64,000 bases of DNA from Hydrogenobaculum sp. 3684 (GCF_000213785.1 NC_015557.1:372001-436000); one strand, 5' to 3'; shown: positions 8,670-17,198, numbered from the stretch's first letter. Notes: generated by a model not told the origin, from the letters alone. Translations and numbers: made by a program.

Positions 8670-10202
8670 TTATACTTTCTCCCACTCAAAGCCAACAATG
8701 TTTTTATCTTTCTTGCTAAACTCTATCCCTATTAGGTATATCTCATTATATTTGCCCATATACTTCTCATAATACTTTTTTTCTTTTATCTGTTTTAAAG
8801 CAACGCCTTCTTCTTTGTCTTCTACCACTTTAAACTCTATTATATAAACGCTGTCATCACTTAGTACACTTAAATCTATTTGCCCCTTGTTGGTGTTGTC
8901 TTCTGCTATTACGTTTAGCCCTGCTCCGTTAAAAAGTGCATATACAATAGATGCATAAAAACCTTCATAGGAATCTATATCGTTTTTCCTATACCAATCA
9001 TGTGGAATGCTTGCAAAAAATCTATGTAAGATGTCTTTTAATTTTTCTACTTGTCTATTCTCAAAAGCCTCTATTAGACCTATTTCAGTTTTATCTTTTA
9101 AAGAAAGATTTTCTATCACATAGCCTAAGAAAAAGTCGTTAAAGCTCATTTTTACTTCAAGGTTTGGAAAAGATAGTGTGTATAAGTTTTTGTTGCCTTT
9201 TGTTTTAAACTCTTTTATCGTAAGATATCCTGATTGAAACAAAAGATTTTCTATTCTTATATTATCCACATCAAGGTTTGATAATATCTCTTCTCCTACT
9301 TCAAGGTTTTCAAGCTCTGGGATGTAGTATCTGTTTTTCATAAACATCTTAATAAGGAATGTAGGTGTCCCTGTCTCAAACCAGTAAGGTTTAAACATTT
9401 TCTTATCAAACAAAAGCAATATATCAAAAGGATTGTAAACACTCTCTCCAAGCCAAGCGTAGCCGTTGTACCAGACTTTTATCTTTTCTTTATCAAAATC
9501 CTTTAATCTGTCTTCAAACACACTTTCAAGCTCAGATTGGGTATATCCGCAAACAGTGGCAAAGCTTGGGTCTATGGTAATATCGTTTAGCTGGTTTAAT
9601 CCACTAAAGATTGATACCTTTGAAAACCTTGATACTCCTGTAAGAAATACAAGTTTAAGATAGGGATCAGCATCTTTTAACACCGAATAAAAATCTTTCA
9701 ATATTTCTCTATTTTCTCTTGCTACTTCTATATTCTCTATCGCATCCAATATTGGTTTGTCGTACTCATCTATGAGTACTACTACCTGATGGTTGTGCCT
9801 GTCTGATAATATCTTTATTGTTTCTTCTAATTTACCTCTTGGTGTTTTGTAGCTAAGTTTTAGGTTGTGATCTTGTTGGATATTTAAAAATATCTCTTCT
9901 AAGTTTATCATTAAATCTTCTGAGCTTCTATTTACCCCTCTTCCAAGGCTTATTTTTAACACTGGATATTTCTTATTCCAATCCCAATTATCGTATAGAT
10001 AGAGCCCTTTAAATAATTCTTTGTTGCCAGAAAAAGCTTCTTTTAATGTATCAAGAAAAAGAGATTTACCAAACCTTCTTGGACGTGATAGAAAGTAATA
10101 TTTGCTAGTTAGCTTTGGTATAAAATGTGTTTTATCCACATAGTAAAAACCGCCTTCTATGATATCTTTGAAGGTTTGTATGCCTATTGGTAAAAGCTTC
10201 AT
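8670..10202 (-). CDS. AAA-ATPase-like / PD-(D/E)XK nuclease family protein, intact copy
   Basis: At 510 residues this has the architecture of the AAA-ATPase-like (PF09820-type) plus PD-(D/E)XK (PF08011-type) family. It starts LPIGIQTFKDIIEGGFYYVDKT, has the Walker A-like RPRRFGKS (39-46) and Walker B-like VVLIDEYDKP (141-150), and ends in a nuclease-like site with D443 and E456-F-K458. The family is often multicopy, and its biological role is not settled (defence or mobile-element links are proposed). A second, frameshifted copy lies at 38930 on the other strand. From about residue 189 on, the copies differ at about 13 of 322 residues, but the segment around 76-188 differs strongly. It is flanked by 18-bp repeats. 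Confidence 0.85.
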   Translation of the reverse strand: MKLLPIGIQTFKDIIEGGFYYVDKTHFIPKLTSKYYFLSRPRRFGKSLFLDTLKEAFSGNKELFKGLYLYDNWDWNKKYPVLKISLGRGVNRSSEDLMINLEEIFLNIQQDHNLKLSYKTPRGKLEETIKILSDRHNHQVVVLIDEYDKPILDAIENIEVARENREILKDFYSVLKDADPYLKLVFLTGVSRFSKVSIFSGLNQLNDITIDPSFATVCGYTQSELESVFEDRLKDFDKEKIKVWYNGYAWLGESVYNPFDILLLFDKKMFKPYWFETGTPTFLIKMFMKNRYYIPELENLEVGEEILSNLDVDNIRIENLLFQSGYLTIKEFKTKGNKNLYTLSFPNLEVKMSFNDFFLGYVIENLSLKDKTEIGLIEAFENRQVEKLKDILHRFFASIPHDWYRKNDIDSYEGFYASIVYALFNGAGLNVIAEDNTNKGQIDLSVLSDDSVYIIEFKVVEDKEEGVALKQIKEKKYYEKYMGKYNEIYLIGIEFSKKDKNIVGFEWEKV

Positions 10203-10208
10203 AATGTA

Positions 10209-10214
10209 ATTATA
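10209..10214 (-). promoter_or_regulatory. Extended -10 (TGG-TATAAT), leaderless type, for the AAA-ATPase-like gene
   Basis: TATAAT sits 6 nt before the ATG at 10202, preceded by TGG. About 27 nt up to the start codon are nearly the same as before the second copy at 38930, so the promoter was duplicated with the gene. Confidence 0.6.
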
Positions 10215-10262
10215 CCACGGCTAATTATGGGGGTTTTAGTCCAGTGCGGCTGTTAGTGATTT

Positions 10263-10355
10263 GTTCATAACCCACACGGTTTAGATGAAACTTGCTGTAT
10301 AAACAGCCCAACAAAACCTAACTAAAAAATTAAAAACGCCGTGTGGGGTTTCAAC
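10263..10355. repeat. Inverted pair of about 29-nt sequences with internal hairpin
   Basis: The left arm (10263-10291) begins GTTCATAACCC and ends GATGAAAC. The right arm, read on the minus strand from 10355, begins GTTGAAACCCC and shares ACACGG and TTT. The arms could pair through 9-11 bp, with the GCTGT/ACAGC hairpin in the loop. The left arm has the general look of a CRISPR repeat (GTT...GAAAC), but there is no array. Confidence 0.5.
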
Positions 10356-10391
10356 ACAAGTTTACCACGGTTTACAAGTCTACAACGGTTT
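10356..10391 (+). repeat. 18-bp interspersed repeat, two tandem intergenic units
   Basis: The units are ACAAGTTTACCACGGTTT (10356-10373) and ACAAGTCTACAACGGTTT (10374-10391), direct neighbours. They belong to the same family as the units at 3768, 8619 and 58769, and lie upstream of the AAA-ATPase-like gene, whose other side carries the 8619 unit. Confidence 0.8.
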
Positions 10392-10442
10392 ATGTGTTCA
10401 CGATGTAGTGAACTTATACATGCTAATTTCATTTTTAATCTA

Positions 10443-10448
10443 TATAAT
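10443..10448 (+). promoter_or_regulatory. -10 box TATAAT, leaderless type, for the LolC-like gene
   Basis: TATAAT lies 8 nt before the GTG start at 10457, and no Shine-Dalgarno sequence is present. Confidence 0.55.
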
Positions 10449-10456
10449 TATATCTT

Positions 10457-11659
10457 GTGAGATTTAAAGCATTAAAGATAGCGATAAGATATTTACTCAG
10501 TTTTAAAGGAAGTACATTTATTATAAGCTTGATATCGTTTTTTGGGATTGTGATAAGCACCGCTGGGATACTTCTTACAAACGGCGTTTTTGAAGGATTT
10601 CAAGACAATCTTAGAATTAAGCTTTTGGGGTCTATGCCAAATATTATACTTACATACGTAGGAGATGATTCTAAGGCCGATATACCTAAAGTTTTGGGGA
10701 TTTTAGAAAAAAACAAAAAAGATATAAAGATGTTTTCATATTTCAAGATATATCACGGGGCTATTCAAAGGGGCTCTTATATAAGTGCTGTCAATATAGA
10801 TGCTATGGATTTTGGCAACACTAAAAATTTGGGTTTTTTTGCAAACAAGATAAAAGGTTCTTTGGATAAAAAAGGTGTGATAGTAGGTAAAGATTTGGCT
10901 GCTATGCTTGGGGTGTCAAAAGGTGATTATGTTAGTATCATATCGCCTGTGGGTGTACAAACGCCTTTTGGATACATGCCAAAGGTTCAAAACTTGCCTG
11001 TGGTGGGTACTCTTAACAGTGGTATATTTGATATAGATTATTCTACCGTGCTTATGGATAACAGTGTTGCAGACAAGCTTTTTGTAAATAATCCGCCCAC
11101 AAGAGTCGTTGAGATAAATTTAAAAAATCCTTTTTATGCTCCTTCTTTTGCTAAAAGCCTAAAACCGCTCATTGGAGAAAAATTTGTTATAACCACTTGG
11201 ATAGATATGAATAAACCGCTTTTTGAAGCTCTTCAAACCGAAGAAAGAGGTATATTTTTTGTACTTACTCTCATGATAGTAGTGGCATCTTTTAATATTA
11301 CAAGCCTTCTTTTTATAAAAGTAAAAGAAAAGCTAAGAGATATAGCCATATTTAGAGTTTACGGAGAACCAAAATCTTTTATCATGGTTATAATACTTAT
11401 ACAAGGGCTTTTACTCAGCCTTAGTGGGTTTTTGGTGGGTGTTTTGGTGTCTTTTGTTTTGGAGTTTTTCATAAACAAATTTAAACTAATACATGTCCAA
11501 AAAAGCATATACCTTATGTCTTATGTGCCAGTTTCTATATCTTTTAAAGATGTGATGGAGGTCTTTTTGTTGGTGATATTTTTAAGCCTTGTGGCAGCTT
11601 TTATACCCTCTTATCACGCTGTAAAAGAAAACATAGTAAGGATACTAAGAAATGACTGA
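10457..11659 (+). CDS. LolC/LolE-type ABC transporter permease
   Basis: This inner-membrane permease of the MacB/FtsX type has one N-terminal helix (about 20-42), a large periplasmic domain and three C-terminal helices (about 272-295, 310-338 and 362-388). With the ATPase encoded next, it most resembles the lipoprotein-releasing LolCDE system. Only one permease gene is present, so it would act as a homodimer. The start is GTG, 8 nt after a TATAAT box. The 3' end overlaps the ATPase gene by 8 nt. A general MacB-like exporter is the alternative reading. Confidence 0.8.
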   Translation: MRFKALKIAIRYLLSFKGSTFIISLISFFGIVISTAGILLTNGVFEGFQDNLRIKLLGSMPNIILTYVGDDSKADIPKVLGILEKNKKDIKMFSYFKIYHGAIQRGSYISAVNIDAMDFGNTKNLGFFANKIKGSLDKKGVIVGKDLAAMLGVSKGDYVSIISPVGVQTPFGYMPKVQNLPVVGTLNSGIFDIDYSTVLMDNSVADKLFVNNPPTRVVEINLKNPFYAPSFAKSLKPLIGEKFVITTWIDMNKPLFEALQTEERGIFFVLTLMIVVASFNITSLLFIKVKEKLRDIAIFRVYGEPKSFIMVIILIQGLLLSLSGFLVGVLVSFVLEFFINKFKLIHVQKSIYLMSYVPVSISFKDVMEVFLLVIFLSLVAAFIPSYHAVKENIVRILRND

Positions 11660-12284
11660 CGGCGTGATAGAACTAAAAAACGTATCAAAGATATACAAAG
11701 ATAAGCCTGTAGTTGAAGGCTTAAACCTTTCTATAAAAAAAGGTGAGTTTGTAGGTATAATGGGACCCTCTGGTTCTGGTAAATCTACAACCCTTCATAT
11801 AATAGGTGGTATAGAAACCCCTTCTTCTGGTGATGTAAATATACTTGGTGTTTGGTATGCAAAAGACGGAAAAGTACTAAACGAAAAAGCTGTGTCAAAG
11901 CTTAGGAAAAAATACATTTCTTTTATATTTCAATTTTATTATCTTTTAGAAGATTTTGATGTGCTTGAAAATGTATCTTTGTTTGGAGATAAGAAAAAAG
12001 CCATAGAGCTTCTTAGCTTTCTTAGATTGGACCACAGACTAAACTACAAACCTTACGAACTCTCCGGCGGTGAACAGCAAAGGGTAGCTATAGCAAGAGC
12101 CCTTGTAAGAGAACCTAAAATCCTCATAGCTGATGAACCCACTGGAAACCTTGATCACAAAGAATCTCATAAAATTTTTTCTTTGTTAAAATCCCTAAAC
12201 AAAGAATCAAATATAACTATAATTGTAGCTACCCACAACGAAGAACTAAAACCCTTTTTTGATAGAGTTATATATCTTGGATAA
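11652..12284 (+). CDS. LolD-like ABC transporter ATP-binding protein
   Basis: The 210-residue ATPase carries Walker A GPSGSGKST (about 37-45), the ABC signature LSGGEQQRVAIARAL and Walker B ILIADEPTGNLD, the wording typical of the LolD/MacB/FtsE branch. It starts inside the end of the permease gene, so it is translationally coupled and is the energising subunit of the same transporter. A bidirectional terminator follows 1 nt after its stop. Confidence 0.88.
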   Translation: MTDGVIELKNVSKIYKDKPVVEGLNLSIKKGEFVGIMGPSGSGKSTTLHIIGGIETPSSGDVNILGVWYAKDGKVLNEKAVSKLRKKYISFIFQFYYLLEDFDVLENVSLFGDKKKAIELLSFLRLDHRLNYKPYELSGGEQQRVAIARALVREPKILIADEPTGNLDHKESHKIFSLLKSLNKESNITIIVATHNEELKPFFDRVIYLG

Positions 12285-12307
12285 AAGGAAGGCCAAAGGC
12301 CTCCTTT
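12284..12307. terminator. Bidirectional terminator between the LolD-like and FadL-like genes
   Basis: AAAGGA-A-GGCC-AAA-GGCC-TCCTTT forms a 10-bp stem with one bulged A between two convergent genes. It is preceded by A's (a U-tract on the minus strand). Confidence 0.7.
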
Positions 12308-12317
12308 AAAGTTTATA

Positions 12318-13646
12318 TCAAAATCTCCATTCAAGAGCTACGCTTAGAGCATCTTCTGCATTTTTTGCACCTATAGAGCATGGACTGTAAGGATCTTGAG
12401 ATGTAAGAGGTTGACCATTATAACACTGTCCACTATCTGTTACGCTATGTTGGAAATCATGCTCATAAGCAAGCGATACGCCAAAGGTGTTTGTAAACTG
12501 ATAGCTTCCACCAACCGTAACCGCTTCTTCTGTAATAGCTGGGAATCCGTATAGATTGAAGAGGTCTATATCATATTGATTAAACTGTCCCCCACTTATA
12601 GAAGTAGATGGCGGATTCATGTTTGTTCCGAAACTATTGCTTCTTATAGGGCTTCTTGCATAGTTAAAACCAGCTCTTAGTGTGAGTTTTGGTGTTACTT
12701 TGTAAGATGTACCAAGAGCAAATACCCATTGGTCTTCCCAACCAAACTCTTTGTAGCCATCGGCATTTGACCAGTTTATCCATCTAACATCAGCGCCTAC
12801 GTTCCATTTGTCAGTGGGTGCTACACCTACACCAAAGGCAAGCTCTTGGGGTTGTTCAAGCTTAAGGTCTTGGAAACTCCCGCTAAATTTACCCATAGAT
12901 GCTCCTTGAAAATCAAATACATGTCTATATGTCATAGATATAGGTGATTCGTAGTTTAAACCAGCGTATACAAAATTCCCAAAGTTAAAAGCTATACCAA
13001 GCTGACCGCCTATACCAAGTGCCGAACTTTGACCTCCACCGTAAGATGCTTCGCTGGTACAATTGAAAACTGGACCTTGAGGGGTTGGAACAAGCCCACA
13101 GTCATTTGGCATAGTAGCGTTCATATCAAGAGATCCGTAGGCAAAATCTATACCGGCACCTACGCTTATCATTGGGTTTATCTGGTAAGATAAAGCTGGT
13201 ATTATACGCATAAATTGAAGCGTTGTTCTCATGTTGTAGAAATAATCCGGATTTTGACTGGTGTAATCTGTACCCATACCAGATACACCAAAAGCACCTA
13301 TACCAAATACAAGTTTATCGTTTATCTTATCTACTATACCTACCTCTGGCACTAAAAAGAGGTTTGCGTCGCTATCCGCAGAAGCACTATTGTTTTCAGC
13401 TTTTACGCTTGGCATAAAAAGCATACCGCCAAACTGAACTTTGTTTGATCTTGCTACGCTCATCCAAGCTGGGTTTCTAAAGACAGAGTCCACAGAACCC
13501 ACAGGCATACCAACACCTATGCCACCCATTGCCTCTGAGTTTGGTGTAACGCCTATAAGATCATCGCCGTTTGTGGCAAAAGCGCCTGTTTGCCATACTC
13601 CAATTAAACCTGTAAACACCGCCAAAACAAGAAGCCTCTTTTTCAT
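12318..13646 (-). CDS. FadL/OmpP1/TodX-type outer-membrane protein
   Basis: The 442-residue beta-barrel family takes up hydrophobic compounds across the outer membrane. A signal peptide (MKKRLLVLAVFTGLIGVWQTGAFA) is followed by the family start NGDDLIGVTPNSEAMGG...NPAWMS and an aromatic C-terminal strand ending EWRF. The ATG at 13646 is preferred because GGAGG lies 8 nt upstream; an ATG 33 nt earlier would spoil the signal peptide. Two cysteine pairs in surface-loop-like regions may form disulfides. A TATAAT at 13678-13683 gives a leadered transcript. Confidence 0.88.
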   Translation of the reverse strand: MKKRLLVLAVFTGLIGVWQTGAFATNGDDLIGVTPNSEAMGGIGVGMPVGSVDSVFRNPAWMSVARSNKVQFGGMLFMPSVKAENNSASADSDANLFLVPEVGIVDKINDKLVFGIGAFGVSGMGTDYTSQNPDYFYNMRTTLQFMRIIPALSYQINPMISVGAGIDFAYGSLDMNATMPNDCGLVPTPQGPVFNCTSEASYGGGQSSALGIGGQLGIAFNFGNFVYAGLNYESPISMTYRHVFDFQGASMGKFSGSFQDLKLEQPQELAFGVGVAPTDKWNVGADVRWINWSNADGYKEFGWEDQWVFALGTSYKVTPKLTLRAGFNYARSPIRSNSFGTNMNPPSTSISGGQFNQYDIDLFNLYGFPAITEEAVTVGGSYQFTNTFGVSLAYEHDFQHSVTDSGQCYNGQPLTSQDPYSPCSIGAKNAEDALSVALEWRF

Positions 13647-13677
13647 GAAAAAACCTCCTTCAAAATACTTGACTATC

Positions 13678-13683
13678 ATTATA
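13678..13683 (-). promoter_or_regulatory. -10 box TATAAT of the FadL-like gene
   Basis: TATAAT lies 31 nt before the start codon, leaving room for the AAGGAGG site. This is a leadered promoter, in contrast to the many leaderless ones in the window. Confidence 0.45.
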
Positions 13684-13849
13684 GTGAAATGTTTGTGATT
13701 TTAGTTTTTTATTTTCTTATAATACTTCGTAGTAATTGTTATATAAGAATATTCTAATATTTATATTTAAACTATGAAATATCATTTTCAAATAATTCTA
13801 AATTAATATATTTTATTGATTAAAACTAACTCTAAAAGGAGGTACGTTT

Positions 13850-14233
13850 ATGTTTGGAATGCTTGTGGACAAGATTGAAAAAGCCATTGAGCAAGACAAG
13901 AAAAAGCCAAACTTAGGGCTTATAGACATTGAAAAGGTAAAAGAGCTTTATCAAAACGGAGCTCTCATACTGGATGTAAGACCTGTAGGCAAAGTAGAAG
14001 GCAAAAATGTAGAAGAAGCCAGTATCAAAAATGCTTACTACATACCAATTACTGAGCTAATGAAACACCTTGATAAGCTTCCAAAGGATAAGGAAGCACC
14101 AATTATAACCACTTGTAAGCTTGTAAAATTTGCCAATAGAGCTATGGGCTATCTGGAAGCTCTTGGCTATACAAACGTATATGTATTTGATGGTTCTACA
14201 CCAGATTTAATAGCAGCACTTTCAAACGGATAA
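13850..14233 (+). CDS. Rhodanese-like sulfurtransferase domain protein
   Basis: This is a single rhodanese domain of 127 residues, with ALILDVRP (38-45) and the catalytic Cys89 in the loop TCKLVKFANRAMGYLEALGY. The loop lacks the usual small-residue CxxGxR pattern, so its sulfur chemistry may differ. It is cytosolic, with no signal peptide. It stands alone between two minus-strand genes, with AAAGGAGG 9 nt before ATG and a strong terminator behind. Sulfur relay is plausible in a sulfur- or hydrogen-oxidising organism, but that is inference. Confidence 0.8.
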   Translation: MFGMLVDKIEKAIEQDKKKPNLGLIDIEKVKELYQNGALILDVRPVGKVEGKNVEEASIKNAYYIPITELMKHLDKLPKDKEAPIITTCKLVKFANRAMGYLEALGYTNVYVFDGSTPDLIAALSNG

Positions 14234-14244
14234 ATTTATTTACG

Positions 14245-14266
14245 CCCCCATTTTGGGGGTTGTTTT
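14245..14266 (+). terminator. Intrinsic terminator after the rhodanese gene
   Basis: CCCCCA-TTT-TGGGGG followed by TTGTTTT: a strong stem with a U-tract, 12 nt after the stop codon. Confidence 0.85.
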
Positions 14267-14274
14267 ATAAGCTT

Positions 14275-15576
14275 TTAAAATAAACTAAAAACATAAAGAC
14301 TAAGAAGCGTAAGTATCAAAACCGGTATTGTAAGGATAATACCAACTTTCATATAATAAGCATAAGATATGTTTAAACCTTTTTTGTTTAATACGTGAAG
14401 CCATAAAAGTGTTGCCAAAGAACCAATAGGTGTCATCTTAGGACCTATATCTGTACCTATTAGATTTGCCAAGGCTAAAATATGGCTCATATGATCAGCC
14501 GGGTTTGCAAGTTTTATATTTAGATTTATAAGCATAACGGTGGGAAGATTGTTGATAAGAGCCGATAAAACCCCTGACAACACACCTACGCCCATAATTG
14601 CTACAAATTTACCACCCTCTATAAAAAATCTTATTACACCAGGCATTATCTGATACAAAAACGCTTTTTGAAGACCAAACACCACCACGTACATACCTAT
14701 TGAAAATATAAGTATTTGCCAAGGGGTTTCTTTGAAAATGATATGTTTTAGATTTACTTTTTTATTTTTTAAACTTCCTATAGATATCAAAATCCCGGCA
14801 AATATGATTATAAAAGATGTTGGGATGTTGTATATGTGGGATACCATCAAAAGCCCTATAGCTAAAGCACCTATTGGCCAAGCCAAATAAAATAAAAATC
14901 TATCTTTTATGGCTTCTTCTGGGTTTTTGTCTTCTAAAATCTCTTTTTTGTAGCTTTTAGGAAGATGATTTTTATAATAAATAAGTAAAACCGCTATGGA
15001 ACTTACGATAGATACAATATTTACAAGAAGCATAGATTTGGCATACTCTAAAAAGCTTATGTGAAAAAAATCCGCTGTGATGATGTTTGTTAAATTTGAT
15101 ATTACAAGCCCAATACTTGCAGTATCAGATATAAAACCTCCTCCTACCATGTAGGCTCTTGCTTGTTCATCTTGAAGATTTAAATGCTTTATCTTAGAAT
15201 AAACGATAGGGGTTAGCATCAAAGCAGCGCCGTCGTTGGCTAAAAATATAGATATCAAAGCTCCTATTAGAAGCATATAAACATATAGCTTTATGCCATC
15301 TTCGTTGGCTTTGTCTATGGCTTTTAGCGAAATCCACTCAAAAAATCCTATGTTGTCAAGCACCACCGATATGAAGATAATGCCTATAAAAGCCAAGCTT
15401 GCATCCCATACGAGTTTTATAACCTCATATATATCGTTTATATTTACTATCCCAAGCAAAAAGCTCAAAACCCCTCCAACAACAGCAGATATACCAATGG
15501 GTATATTTTTTGGTTGTTTTATAACAAGGAACATCGTAAGAAGAAAAATGATAACGCTTTCTATCTCTTTTAGCAT
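14275..15576 (-). CDS. arsB: ArsB/NhaD-type ion transporter, probable arsenite efflux permease
   Basis: The protein has 433 residues and about 11-12 hydrophobic helices. The signature FLANDGAALMLTPIVYSKIK near residues 111-130 is very close to the ArsB loop, and the C-terminal half repeats it as LINNLPTVMLINL. ArsB exports arsenite, alone or with an ArsA ATPase. No arsR, arsC or arsA is adjacent. The ATG follows immediately on the stop of the small cysteine-rich gene, so the two are coupled. A related anion or Na+/H+ carrier is the alternative. Confidence 0.8.
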   Translation of the reverse strand: MLKEIESVIIFLLTMFLVIKQPKNIPIGISAVVGGVLSFLLGIVNINDIYEVIKLVWDASLAFIGIIFISVVLDNIGFFEWISLKAIDKANEDGIKLYVYMLLIGALISIFLANDGAALMLTPIVYSKIKHLNLQDEQARAYMVGGGFISDTASIGLVISNLTNIITADFFHISFLEYAKSMLLVNIVSIVSSIAVLLIYYKNHLPKSYKKEILEDKNPEEAIKDRFLFYLAWPIGALAIGLLMVSHIYNIPTSFIIIFAGILISIGSLKNKKVNLKHIIFKETPWQILIFSIGMYVVVFGLQKAFLYQIMPGVIRFFIEGGKFVAIMGVGVLSGVLSALINNLPTVMLINLNIKLANPADHMSHILALANLIGTDIGPKMTPIGSLATLLWLHVLNKKGLNISYAYYMKVGIILTIPVLILTLLSLYVFSLF

Positions 15577-15870
15577 TTATTTTGAACACTCGGTATTTTC
15601 ATAACACTCACATATTTCCATAGAAGCTTTTATATCTTCTTTTGATACGTTGCCAACTATTACGATGTTTAGTTTGCCATCTTCTTTTTTAAGATACATA
15701 GACGTTATTTTGTTTTTCATATCAGTGCTCATGCAATCACATTGCCCTGTTTTGCAAGCGTTTAGCATGTTTTCTATCTTGTTTTCATCTACATGTTCTG
15801 TTATTTCTATATTTACGCCGTCGGTGGACTCCTTTATCTTAGCTATATCCTTTAGGCTTTTGCTTTCCAC
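15577..15870 (-). CDS. Small cysteine-rich protein coupled to ArsB
   Basis: I do not recognise this 97-residue family. It is acidic and cytosolic with no signal peptide. Its cysteines are clustered as CKTGQCDC (about 39-46) and CECYENTEC (about 87-95), which looks like a soft-metal or arsenite binding pattern. The start is GTG with AAAAGGAGG 8 nt upstream. The last base of its stop codon is next to the first base of the arsB ATG. A metallochaperone or sensor for the pump is inference. Confidence 0.6.
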   Translation of the reverse strand: MESKSLKDIAKIKESTDGVNIEITEHVDENKIENMLNACKTGQCDCMSTDMKNKITSMYLKKEDGKLNIVIVGNVSKEDIKASMEICECYENTECSK

Positions 15871-15916
15871 AAATAAAACCTCCTTTTAAGATAAAAACTA
15901 ATATATAAAAAATTTT

Positions 15917-16948
15917 TTATATGTGTATGATATAGATATCGTCTGTTTTTATGACTTCTTTGTTTTTTTTACCTATTATATTTTTTAGCTCTTTGGAATC
16001 GTACTGGACTTTTCCTTTACCTATCATAATACCTTGTTCGTCTGATATACTTACTATATCCCCTTTTTTGAAAACTCCATCAAAACCTTTTATACCTATG
16101 GCAAGGAGTGCTTTTCTGTTTAAAAGTGCTTTTTTAGCCCCTTCATCTATGTATATGATGCCTTTTGAATACTGGGCCAATTTGATAAGATCTTTTGGTT
16201 TTAGTTTTGAGTTTTGTTTTGGTGGTATTTTTGTGCCTATGGCTTTGTCAGTGTATATATCTATAAGTCTTTGGCTTTTAGAGGTTATAAAAACCTCTAT
16301 ACCGATGTTTGATGCCATCATGGAAGCTTGGAGTTTGCTAAGCATGCCACCGCTTCCAAAGGTGCTTTTGGAGGGGTTTACCTCTTTGAAGGCCTCTTCA
16401 AAATCTGATACTTCTCTTATGAGGGTTTTGCCATCTTTTGTATAAAGCCCGCCGGCAGTTGAAAATATTACAAGTTTTGAGGCTTTTGATATATAAGATA
16501 CATAAACGCTTAAAAAATCGTTATCTCCAAAGATAAGCTCTTCGGTGGCTATGGCGTCGTTTTCGTTTATAATGGGTATGATGTTGTGATCTAAGAGTCC
16601 TTCTATCGTCCTTTGGGCGTTTGAAAACATGTTTTGATTTGTAAAAATATCAGAGGTTATAAGTATTTGACTTATAGTAAGGTTATAATTTGAAAATATG
16701 TTGTCGTACAAAGACATAAGCCTCGATTGGCCAACAGAGGCGAGTATTTGTCTTGAAAGGATAGAATCTCCTTTTATATTTAGGATTTTTTTTCCAGCCA
16801 TGACGGCCCCGGAGGATACTATAAGAAACTTGATATGTTCTTTTTGTAGAGTTTTTATATCCTCGGCGATGGAGGAGATAAAGCTTATATCAAAATCCCC
16901 TCCCTCTGTGGATAAGACGTTTGAACCAATTTTGATAACAAAGATCAT
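15917..16948 (-). CDS. proB: Glutamate 5-kinase
   Basis: ProB phosphorylates glutamate at the start of proline synthesis. The amino-acid-kinase domain shows KIGSNVLS, the SSGAV segment, ININENDA-like PIINENDAIAT and GSGGMLSKLQAS. A C-terminal PUA domain (about 265-343, GAKKALLNRKALLAIGIKG) is present. It starts 8 nt after rpmI on the same strand, so it is probably read through from the infC-rpmI transcript. proA is not in the window. Confidence 0.93.
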   Translation of the reverse strand: MIFVIKIGSNVLSTEGGDFDISFISSIAEDIKTLQKEHIKFLIVSSGAVMAGKKILNIKGDSILSRQILASVGQSRLMSLYDNIFSNYNLTISQILITSDIFTNQNMFSNAQRTIEGLLDHNIIPIINENDAIATEELIFGDNDFLSVYVSYISKASKLVIFSTAGGLYTKDGKTLIREVSDFEEAFKEVNPSKSTFGSGGMLSKLQASMMASNIGIEVFITSKSQRLIDIYTDKAIGTKIPPKQNSKLKPKDLIKLAQYSKGIIYIDEGAKKALLNRKALLAIGIKGFDGVFKKGDIVSISDEQGIMIGKGKVQYDSKELKNIIGKKNKEVIKTDDIYIIHI

Positions 16949-16956
16949 TATCTATA

Positions 16957-17160
16957 TCATATATTTTGTAAAAGTGGTTTTAGCTTCCTCTCTACTTTTG
17001 GATTTGTGATAAGGGTTTTCTTTTTTAGTCTTCTTTTTCTATCTTTTGGTTTTTTGGTGTTGTAGTGGCTTCCGTTTGCTTTGGCCCTTTTAATGTGGCC
17101 GTTGGCGGTGAGTTTAAACCTTTTTGCCATAGTTCTATTCGTCTTCATCTTTACCTTCAT
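16957..17160 (-). CDS. rpmI: 50S ribosomal protein L35
   Basis: The basic 67-residue L35 protein carries the family pattern MKTNRTMAKRFKLTANGHIKRAKA...HYNTKK. The ATG at 17160 is chosen because GGAGG lies 5 nt upstream; an ATG at 17172 would overlap that site. It follows infC as in most bacteria. rplT, the usual next gene, is absent and replaced by proB. Confidence 0.95.
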   Translation of the reverse strand: MKVKMKTNRTMAKRFKLTANGHIKRAKANGSHYNTKKPKDRKRRLKKKTLITNPKVERKLKPLLQNI

Positions 17161-17198
17161 AAAAACCTCCAAACTTAGTTTAAGCTTATTATTATAAC

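Larger units (their letters stand above)
10203..10456. other. Non-coding structured stretch between the AAA-ATPase-like gene and the LolC-like gene
   Basis: I see no gene in these 254 bp. They hold the AAA-ATPase-like promoter, a 29-nt CRISPR-repeat-like sequence at 10263-10291, a degenerate inverted counterpart at 10326-10355 (shared core ACACGG / CCGTGT), a perfect hairpin GCTGT-N4-ACAGC at 10294-10307 between them, two 18-bp repeat units at 10356-10391, and the LolC-like promoter. Confidence 0.6.

Noticed and set aside
8670-10202. Insertion sequence or transposase
   Set aside because: The duplicated gene is an AAA-ATPase-like/PD-(D/E)XK protein; I see no transposase motif, no terminal inverted repeats and no target-site duplication at its ends.
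10203-10456. CRISPR array
   Set aside because: Only one repeat-like 29-mer and an inverted degenerate copy; no regular spacing or third repeat, and no cas genes in the window.
15951-16445. 164-codon plus-strand ORF opposite proB
   Set aside because: A shadow frame of a recognised gene, with no motif or start signal.
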